A DNA stretch of 64,000 nucleotides from Streptomyces canus. GTDB taxonomy: Bacteria; Actinomycetota; Actinomycetes; Streptomycetales; Streptomycetaceae. Where the stretch lies: NCBI RefSeq assembly GCF_041435015.1, contig NZ_CP107989.1, forward strand, positions 3,348,001-3,412,000. The letters are read 5' to 3'. The position numbers and the translations under genes are program-made. This document shows, piece by piece, positions 58,215 to 64,000 of this stretch. Numbering within the stretch: position 1 is the first letter of the stretch; the number at the start of each line of letters is the position of its first letter. The notes below the pieces were generated by a model. The model was not told the origin of the DNA. It worked only from the letters and a program-made list of their open reading frames with translations, and did no database searches.

Positions 58215-59225
58215 ATGACAGTCGACGTGCAGGCCACAAGAGACGTGGTCGACATCATCACCGGGGGATGGAGGGCGCAGGCGCTCTACACCGCGGTCAA
58301 ACTCGGACTGCCCGACCACATCGAGGCCGGCCGTGACACCGACGCCGAACTGTCCAAGGCGACCGGGGCGAACGAGCAGGGCATCCACCGTCTGATGCGC
58401 CTGCTCGTGGCCATGGGCATATTCGAGGGCAGCGAGTCCACCGGCTACCGCGGTACCCGGCTGAGCGCTGCCCTCCTCGAAGGCCCCCAGTCCCTGAGCG
58501 CCATGTGCCTGCTGTACGGCGAGGAGTTCTACTCCGCGTGGGGTCACGCCCACCACGCGATCAGCACGGAGAGCTCGGGATTCGAAGCCGCCTACGGCCG
58601 CTCGTTCTACGAGTACCTGAGCCGGGACGCGGCCACCGCCCGCCGGTTCCAGCTCACCATGAACGCCGCGAGCATGTTCTTCCACCAAGTACCCGAGGTC
58701 TTCGACTTCTCCGGCAAGAAGGTCGTGGACGTCGGGGGCGGAGGCGGGCACCTGCTCGCCACGATCCTCGGCGCCACGCCGGACGCCAGGGGCACGCTCT
58801 TCGACCGCGAGCACATGATGCCCAAGGCGCGTGAGCACCTGTCCGCCACCGTCGGCCTGGACCGGACCGAGCTGGTCGGGGGCGACATGTTCCAGGGCGT
58901 ACCGGCGGGCGGGGACGTCTACCTCCTCTGCCGGGTGCTGGGCGGCCACGACGACGATGCCGTCGTCGGCGTCTTCGAGCACTGCCGCCGCGCCATGGCG
59001 GACTCCTCTTCGCGGCTGTTGATCCTCGACCGGTTCGTCGAGGACGAGAACTCCACCGTGCTGCCCGCCCTGTGGGACCTGCACCTGCTGGTGACGACGG
59101 GCGGTGAACACCGCAGCGTCGACCGGATCACACGGCTGCTGAACCGCGCCGGCCTGGAGATGGCCGGGACCGCGGAGCTGCCCATGGAGACGACCGCCCT
59201 GATCGCCGCACCGCGCACCCCGTAA
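58215..59225 (+). CDS. phzM: PhzM-like phenazine methyltransferase
   Basis: A 336-aa SAM-dependent enzyme of O-methyltransferase family 2, close to P. aeruginosa PhzM in both length and sequence. The matching segments run from TRDVVDIITGGWRAQALYTA through NEQGIHRLMRLLVAMGIFEG, LLYGEEFYSAW, VVDVGGGGGHLLATILGA (SAM site) and LVGGDMFQGVPAGGDVYLLC. PhzM N-methylates phenazine-1-carboxylate in pyocyanin formation (family knowledge). The partner hydroxylase PhzS is not in this window, so pyocyanin is not predicted. The ATG has GAGG about 6 bases upstream; an upstream GTG in frame is rejected. Confidence 0.88.
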   Translation: MTVDVQATRDVVDIITGGWRAQALYTAVKLGLPDHIEAGRDTDAELSKATGANEQGIHRLMRLLVAMGIFEGSESTGYRGTRLSAALLEGPQSLSAMCLLYGEEFYSAWGHAHHAISTESSGFEAAYGRSFYEYLSRDAATARRFQLTMNAASMFFHQVPEVFDFSGKKVVDVGGGGGHLLATILGATPDARGTLFDREHMMPKAREHLSATVGLDRTELVGGDMFQGVPAGGDVYLLCRVLGGHDDDAVVGVFEHCRRAMADSSSRLLILDRFVEDENSTVLPALWDLHLLVTTGGEHRSVDRITRLLNRAGLEMAGTAELPMETTALIAAPRTP

Positions 59226-59274
59226 CGGCACGAAGGTGTGGAGCACGAGCAACAGCGCGAACAGGAGATCTCCG

Positions 59275-59760
59275 GTGCTCAAGTTGGCAACGATCGGCGT
59301 CTACGGCTTCGACGGCGATTCCTTCCTGGAACGACTACGACAGGCGGACGTGCGCCTGCTGCTCGACGTACGTCAGCGCCGCGGGGTGCGCGGACCGGAC
59401 TACGCCTGGGCGAACTCACTCAGGCTGCAGTCGGCCCTCACCGAGGCCGGCATCGCCTACCGGCACCACCGCGAACTCGCCCCGACCACCGAACTGCGTC
59501 ACCTCCAGTACGCCGAGGACGACCGCCAAGGGGTCGGCAAGCGCTCCCGCCGCGAGCTCGCCGCCGAGTACACCCGCCGCTACACGGCCGAGATCCTCGA
59601 CCCGGTCGACCTCGATCCGATCGTGGCGGCGCTGCCGAGCAGGGGCATCGCGACGCTGTTCTGCGTCGAGTGCGACCCCGAGGCGTGCCACCGGTCGCTG
59701 GTCGCCCAGCGGCTGGCCGAGCGGCACCACATCACCGTCGAACACCTGAGGCCGCTGTGA
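59275..59760 (+). CDS. DUF488 protein
   Basis: A 161-aa protein of the DUF488 family. LATIGVYGFDGDSFLERLRQ and VRLLLDVRQRRGVRGPDYAW open it, and the family's Cys-containing end is FCVECDPEACHRSLVAQRLA, with the paired Cys and His typical of the group. The function is unknown; the fold is thought to bind nucleotides or DNA but this is not settled. The GTG has AGGAG 8 bases upstream. Its stop overlaps the start of the asparaginase-like gene (TGATG), so the two are coupled. Confidence 0.85.
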   Translation: MLKLATIGVYGFDGDSFLERLRQADVRLLLDVRQRRGVRGPDYAWANSLRLQSALTEAGIAYRHHRELAPTTELRHLQYAEDDRQGVGKRSRRELAAEYTRRYTAEILDPVDLDPIVAALPSRGIATLFCVECDPEACHRSLVAQRLAERHHITVEHLRPL

Positions 59761-61433
59761 TGGATGACATTCTTCGGGCCGGCACGCCGCGACCGCGGAT
59801 CGCTGTGTTCGCCGGACCGACGGCGACGATCCTCAACACACCGGACCTGGTCACGTCGCACAAGGCCCGCGTACGCCATGGTCTGCCGCTCCGCCCCTCC
59901 CCGTTCGACGTTCTGCGTCCCCAACGGCTCGCGGCGCCCGTGACGTTGTACGTCGAGGCGTTCAGCGCGCACCCGCTCGAAAGGGACGCGGCAGACTTGT
60001 ACGCCCCGCCGGACGGCTGGCTCGACGAGAACGGCACATTCCACGCCGAGCAGCCGTCCGAAGACGCCACCGCGGTGTATGTGGTCGAACTCGACCCCGC
60101 CGACGGCCTCTACCCGCTTCCCTACATGGGAAGGCAGGTGGACGGATCCGCCTGGGAGGAGACCTCGACGGCACCGTACGCACCACCGGGAGCCGCGCGG
60201 CAGACGTTCTACCCCGACGCCCGCCGCCTCTACGAGGAGATCGAGCGGTTCGGCCTCGCCGACCACGGCACCCCCGTCGCGTTGGGGTCCGTCGCCGACT
60301 TCGAGTTCTTCCGCGCCGCTCCGTCCGGCGGATACACCACCGGGCCCGAGTCCGAGCGCCTTGGGCAGGACTTCTTCGTCTACTACCCGTACCACCTCCA
60401 GAGCGAGCCCGGTCTGGCTGACCTCGCCGAGGCGACCAACCAGGTCCAAGCCGTCCTCGCCACAGGAGAGTTCGCCGGCGTCCAGTGGCTCGAAGGGAGC
60501 CCGACCGTCGACGAGACCCTGTACTGGTTCGGACTGACGGTCGACACCAAGGTGCCGCTCGTCGGACACGCGGCACAGCGCCGCCACCAGTCCCTGAGTG
60601 CGGACGGCGACCGCAACGTGGTGGACGGCGTGAAGTTCATCGCGTCGGGCGTCGCCCTGGACGAACGGGGCGATGACCGCGTCGGTGCCTGCGTGATCGT
60701 CGACGAACTCGTCTACTCGGCCCGGGACGTGACCAAGGTGGACGCCCGGCCGGGCGGATACGAGGTCACCGGCGGCCACGGAGGAGTGGTCGCCGACCTC
60801 GGCGGCTACGGCCCCCCGCAGCTCACCTACGTCCCCGCCCGCAGGCACACCCACCGCTCGGAGCTGCGCCTGACTGTGCTCCCCGAGCGGGTGGCCGGCG
60901 TCACCGGGAGCCTGGGCTCGGGTGTGTTCCCGGTCGGCATCGAGACGAAGAACGCCGAGGGACTCGTACCAGCCGCCATGCCGCACGTCTCCCTCACCAA
61001 GTACAGCCGGTACGCGGCGACGGGTACCGGCACGGTCAACCCGCCCGTCGCCGAGGAGGAGGTCGAGATCCTGGCCCGGATCGACGCCAACCTCGAGAAC
61101 GCGCCCCTGTCCGGTTTCGTGTGCGAGGGCATGTCGCCGTTCGGGATGGCCGACCCGACGAGGAACGCGGCGCTGAGTGTCGCCGTCTTCGCCGGCATGC
61201 CGGTGGTCCGCACAGGCCGCGGCAACACCGGAGGCATGGCGTACCGCACCGACCCGACGTTCATCTCCGGCAACAACCTCACGGCCACCAAGGCGCGCCT
61301 GCTCCTCATGGCCGCACTGCTCAAGTTCGGTGCCCTGCCCCCGGCCGCGCATCCCTTCCATCCGACCCTCGACGAGCGTGCGGCCACCGAAAAGGCGGTC
61401 GCCCAGTACCAGGCCCTGTTCGACACCCACTGA
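59760..61433 (+). CDS. Asparaginase-like protein with altered active-site motifs
   Basis: A 557-aa protein. The C-terminal two thirds match the asparaginase/glutaminase fold: LSADGDRNVVDGVKFIASG, GACVIVDELVYSARDVTKVD, VVRTGRGNTGG and ISGNNLTATKARLLLMAALL. The N-terminal Thr motif appears as FAGPTATILNTPDLV. The second catalytic motif, usually HGTDT, reads EGSPT (about residues 245-249), so the catalytic Asp is replaced by Pro. The protein may therefore be inactive on asparagine or have a new specificity. About 150 extra residues lie between the N-terminal motif and the rest. Its start overlaps the DUF488 stop. A link to the PhzH amide is possible but unproven. Confidence 0.75.
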   Translation: MDDILRAGTPRPRIAVFAGPTATILNTPDLVTSHKARVRHGLPLRPSPFDVLRPQRLAAPVTLYVEAFSAHPLERDAADLYAPPDGWLDENGTFHAEQPSEDATAVYVVELDPADGLYPLPYMGRQVDGSAWEETSTAPYAPPGAARQTFYPDARRLYEEIERFGLADHGTPVALGSVADFEFFRAAPSGGYTTGPESERLGQDFFVYYPYHLQSEPGLADLAEATNQVQAVLATGEFAGVQWLEGSPTVDETLYWFGLTVDTKVPLVGHAAQRRHQSLSADGDRNVVDGVKFIASGVALDERGDDRVGACVIVDELVYSARDVTKVDARPGGYEVTGGHGGVVADLGGYGPPQLTYVPARRHTHRSELRLTVLPERVAGVTGSLGSGVFPVGIETKNAEGLVPAAMPHVSLTKYSRYAATGTGTVNPPVAEEEVEILARIDANLENAPLSGFVCEGMSPFGMADPTRNAALSVAVFAGMPVVRTGRGNTGGMAYRTDPTFISGNNLTATKARLLLMAALLKFGALPPAAHPFHPTLDERAATEKAVAQYQALFDTH

Positions 61434-61526
61434 CCTGCGACACGACGAGCCGGCGGCGAGGACGGCATGACCTTCGCCCGGCGTCCGGCGGGCGATCGCC
61501 GACGACCCCCTTCGAGAACGGAACCC

Positions 61527-62378
61527 ATGAGTACGTACGAGTACGTGGTGGCCGACGTCTTCACCGACGTCCCGCTGGAAGGAAACCCGACCGCGGTCTT
61601 CCTGGACGCTTCCGGCCTCTCCCCCCGGCGCATGCAGCAGATCGCGCAGGAGATGCACCTGTCGGAGACGGTGTTCGTCCTCCCCGCGGAGCACGACGGC
61701 GACGTGCGGGTCCGCATCTTCACCCCGGTGAACGAACTGCCGTTCGCCGGACACCCGACTCTGGGCACGGCGGTGGTGCTCGGCGAGTCGCACGAGGCGA
61801 AGGAACTCCGGATGGAGACCGCCAAGGGCACCGTGGCGTTCGAACTCGAGCGTGACGACGACGGCCGGACCGTCGCGGCCGGCATGTGGCAACCCCTCCC
61901 GACGTGGGAGCCCTACGACCGCGCGGACGAACTGCTCGCCGGTCTGGAACTGGTGTCCACCGGGAGCACCCTGCCGGTCGAGGTCTACGACAACGGGCCG
62001 CGGCACGTGTTCGTCGGCCTGGACAGTGTGGCCGCGCTCTCCGCCGTGCAGCCGGACCAGCGGATACTCGCGAGGCTGCCCGACATGGCTGCCAACTGCT
62101 TCGCGGGCTCGGGGACCCGGTGGCGGCTGCGCATGTTCTCCCCCGCCTACGGCGTGGTGGAGGACGCGGCCACCGGCTCGGCCGCCGGATCGCTCCCGGT
62201 ACACTTGGCACGGCACGGACTGATCCCGTTCGGGGAGTGGATCGAGATCCGCCAGGGGGTGGAGATGGGCCGTCCTTCGACGATGCGCGCTCGCGCGACG
62301 GGGACGCCGGAACGGATCGATTCGGTGCAGGTGGCGGGGTCCGCCGTGGTCGTCGCCAGGGGAACGCTGTACGCGTAG
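61527..62378 (+). CDS. phzF: DHHA isomerase of phenazine biosynthesis
   Basis: A 283-aa enzyme of the diaminopimelate-epimerase fold that isomerises trans-2,3-dihydro-3-hydroxyanthranilate to the reactive ketone used by PhzA/B. The catalytic Glu47 is in EMHLSETVFVLP. Other PhzF blocks: IFTPVNELPFAGHPTLGTAV, NGPRHVFVGLDSVAALSAV and FSPAYGVVEDAATGSAAGSL. It is a close counterpart of P. fluorescens PhzF over its length. The ATG at 61527 gives the normal N-terminus; in-frame codons before it are not credible. It lies at the far end of the cluster from phzE. Confidence 0.96.
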   Translation: MSTYEYVVADVFTDVPLEGNPTAVFLDASGLSPRRMQQIAQEMHLSETVFVLPAEHDGDVRVRIFTPVNELPFAGHPTLGTAVVLGESHEAKELRMETAKGTVAFELERDDDGRTVAAGMWQPLPTWEPYDRADELLAGLELVSTGSTLPVEVYDNGPRHVFVGLDSVAALSAVQPDQRILARLPDMAANCFAGSGTRWRLRMFSPAYGVVEDAATGSAAGSLPVHLARHGLIPFGEWIEIRQGVEMGRPSTMRARATGTPERIDSVQVAGSAVVVARGTLYA

Positions 62379-62450
62379 CCGCCGAGAACGTATGAGTGAC
62401 CTATCCACAGAGGAAGGGCCGCCGCGCGTGTCCAGCACAGCATCGTCCCC

Positions 62451-62472
62451 CGGCCGTCCCGAGGAACGGCCG
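62451..62472. terminator. Small hairpin between phzF and rarA
   Basis: CGGCCGT and ACGGCCG pair perfectly around eight bases; AAAA follows. It lies 70-90 bases after the phzF stop and may end the phz transcript. The stem is short and there is no T-tract, so the call is weak. Confidence 0.35.
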
Positions 62473-62567
62473 AAAATCCGACCGGTGATGAGCCGCGGCG
62501 ACCGAGGTCCTCGGGCCGCCGGCGGAGCCCGACAACACGGCGTGCCGCGTGCCGAAGGACGGGTGGA

Positions 62568-63929
62568 ATGATGGCAGCCGAGGACGACGGGCTGTTCGCG
62601 TTACCGACGTCGGACGACACCCCGCCCGCCGGGCCCGTACAGGTCGGCGCGCCGCTGGCGGTACGGATGCGCCCGCGCTCACTCGCCGAGGTCGTCGGCC
62701 AGGCGCACCTGCTGCGCCCCGGCGCACCGCTGCGGCGATTGGCGGAGGGCGGGGAGGCGGCGTCCGTGCTGCTCTATGGTCCGCCCGGCACCGGGAAGAC
62801 GACCCTCGCGCGGCTGCTCGCCGATGTCGCCACCCGGCACTTCGTCGCCCTCTCGGCCCTGTCCAGCGGGGTCAAGGAACTGCGCGACGTGATGACTGAC
62901 GCGCGCCGTCGCCAGGACCGCCAGGACCGGCAGACAGTGCTGTTCATCGACGAGGTGCACCGCTTCTCCAAGACCCAGCAGGACGCGCTCCTCGGCGCAG
63001 TGGAGGACCGGCTCGTGCTGCTCGTCGCGGCCACCACCGAGAACCCGTCGTTCTCCGTGGTGTCCCCGCTGCTCTCACGCCTGCTGGTGCTGCAACTGCG
63101 GTCCCTGACCGAGAACGAGGTCCGCGAGCTGCTGCGCCGGGCCGTGAAGGACGAGCGTGGCCTCGGCGGTGCGGTCACCCTGTCCCCCGAGGCCGAGGAC
63201 GTCCTCGTACGCCTCGCGGCCGGCGACGCCCGGAGCGCGCTGACCGCTCTGGAGGCGAGCGCCGACGGGGTGAACCACACCGGAGGCACAGTGGTCGACG
63301 TGGCCGCGGTGGAGCGGGCCGTCGCCGAGACGTCCGTCCGCTACGACCGGCAGGGCGACCAGCACCATGACGTCGTCAGCGCGTTCATCAAGTCGATCCG
63401 CGGCTCGGACCCCGACGCCGCGCTGCACTACCTGGCCCGCATGCTCGTGGCCGGGGAGGACCCGCGATTCATCGCGCGGCGACTGCTGGTGCACGCCAGT
63501 GAGGATGTCGGGCTGGCCGACCCCACGGCACTACAGGCCGCCGTCGCGGCGGCGCAGACGGTCCAGCTCATCGGCATGCCCGAGGCCCGCCTCGCCCTGG
63601 CGCAGGCCACCGTGCATCTGGCCATGGCACCAAAGTCGAACACGGTGATCGTCGGGATCGACGAGGCCATGGCCGACGTCCGGGCGGGCGCCGTCGGCGA
63701 GATCCCCGCCCATCTGCGGTACGGCCGTTACGTGGGTGCCAGGGAACTGGGCAACGCAATCGGCTACCGATACCCCCATAGGACCTCCGAGGGAGTCCTG
63801 GAGCAGCAGTACCCACCGGACGACCTGGTGGGGACGGACTACTACCGCCCCACGCAGCACGGCGGGGAGCGCGTACTGCACGAGCGCCTCGCCAAGCTCC
63901 GCCGTGCCGTCCGCGGCGAGGTGAGGTAG
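62568..63929 (+). CDS. RarA/MgsA-type AAA+ ATPase, probable second copy
   Basis: A 453-aa replication-associated recombination protein. [20 protein letters not shown] opens it; Walker A is [18 protein letters not shown], Walker [19 protein letters not shown], and sensor 1 [12 protein letters not shown]. The RarA-specific C-terminal MgsA domain ([26 protein letters not shown]-like [14 protein letters not shown], and [17 protein letters not shown]) is complete. RarA works at stalled forks with SSB. Most bacteria have a housekeeping copy elsewhere; here it ends a phz cluster. Codon 12 is TTA, which is rare in streptomycetes and absent from most essential genes. GAAGGA precedes the ATG. Confidence 0.88.
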   Translation: MMAAEDDGLFALPTSDDTPPAGPVQVGAPLAVRMRPRSLAEVVGQAHLLRPGAPLRRLAEGGEAASVLLYGPPGTGKTTLARLLADVATRHFVALSALSSGVKELRDVMTDARRRQDRQDRQTVLFIDEVHRFSKTQQDALLGAVEDRLVLLVAATTENPSFSVVSPLLSRLLVLQLRSLTENEVRELLRRAVKDERGLGGAVTLSPEAEDVLVRLAAGDARSALTALEASADGVNHTGGTVVDVAAVERAVAETSVRYDRQGDQHHDVVSAFIKSIRGSDPDAALHYLARMLVAGEDPRFIARRLLVHASEDVGLADPTALQAAVAAAQTVQLIGMPEARLALAQATVHLAMAPKSNTVIVGIDEAMADVRAGAVGEIPAHLRYGRYVGARELGNAIGYRYPHRTSEGVLEQQYPPDDLVGTDYYRPTQHGGERVLHERLAKLRRAVRGEVR

Positions 63930-64000
63930 CACTGGGAGCGCGCGTGGCCGACGGCCTGCTCCCCGAGCGCCGACATCACCGGGGTGACGTCGGCGGCGCC
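63930..64000. other. Right edge of the window, no gene called
   Basis: 71 bases follow the rarA stop. A 12-bp imperfect stem (one mismatch, loop GG) at 63969-63994 could be a terminator. A reading frame on the minus strand is open into the window edge but overlaps rarA by about 90 bases before it ends, so no gene is called. Confidence 0.3.

Noticed and set aside
58215..59225. Pyocyanin as the predicted product from PhzM
   Set aside because: PhzS, the flavin hydroxylase needed after PhzM, is absent from this window, and the PhzH-like enzyme points to a carboxamide instead.
62401..62410. CTATCCACAG, resembling a DnaA box, upstream of rarA
   Set aside because: It is a single imperfect site with no cluster of boxes or AT-rich unwinding region, so it is probably chance.
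63843..64000. Minus-strand coding at the right edge
   Set aside because: The frame overlaps rarA and ends inside it after about 90 bases; high third-position GC alone is not enough to call it.

Overview
The window is high-GC actinobacterial chromosome with strong third-position G/C bias, many GTG starts and dense overlapping (ATGA/GTGA) gene junctions. Gene content (gatCAB, ligA beside an RmdB-type GGDEF-EAL protein, mnmA and a cysteine desulfurase, gcvT-gcvH-glyA-sdaA behind a tandem glycine riboswitch) and rare TTA codons point to Streptomyces. From memory, the order resembles the S. coelicolor core region around SCO5469-SCO5506 read backwards; this was not checked by alignment.

Layout. 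1-10 kb: end of an aldo/keto reductase, a lipoprotein sugar dehydrogenase, a large LuxR-family ATPase regulator with a coupled 62-aa gene, small membrane proteins, a GNAT acetyltransferase overlapping an MMPL exporter, and a methyltransferase. 10-21 kb: gatC-gatA-(79-aa membrane protein)-gatB, rmdB, ligA, a MetE-like protein, an SDR and a LOG-family protein; a 176-bp MITE-like inverted repeat sits upstream of gatC. 21-31 kb: DUF427, hydrolase, mnmA, a Tat-type amidase, a multicopper oxidase, a cysteine desulfurase, small membrane proteins, a FabR-like TetR regulator, a low-complexity lipoprotein, a WYL regulator and a thioesterase. A perfect 78-bp palindrome separates the hydrolase from mnmA. 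31-41 kb: esterase, TRIC channel, M1 peptidase and a five-gene peptide ABC importer. 41-48.5 kb: two SseB-family proteins, an AAA ATPase, then riboswitch-gcvT-gcvH-glyA-terminator-sdaA, which takes glycine to serine to pyruvate.

48.5-64 kb is accessory DNA holding a phenazine gene cluster: phzC, phzD, phzE, an unrecognised 115-aa gene, phzG, phzH, one phzA/B gene, a VOC protein, DUF4186, phzM, DUF488, an asparaginase-like protein, phzF and a second-copy-like rarA. Chorismate is aminated by PhzE, cleaved by PhzD, isomerised by PhzF, condensed by PhzA/B and oxidised by PhzG to a phenazine carboxylate, with PhzC feeding the shikimate pathway. PhzH (amidation) and PhzM (methylation) suggest a methylated phenazine carboxamide. 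No hydroxylase, exporter or pathway regulator of the cluster is visible, so the cluster may run past the right edge. TTA codons in phzC (two), the 115-aa gene and rarA suggest bldA-dependent expression.

The least explained parts are the 115-aa gene coupled between phzE and phzG, the asparaginase-like protein with altered catalytic motifs, and the rarA copy. Of the non-coding structures, the 78-bp palindrome with its flanking mnmA-end duplication and the gatC-upstream inverted repeat deserve most attention.
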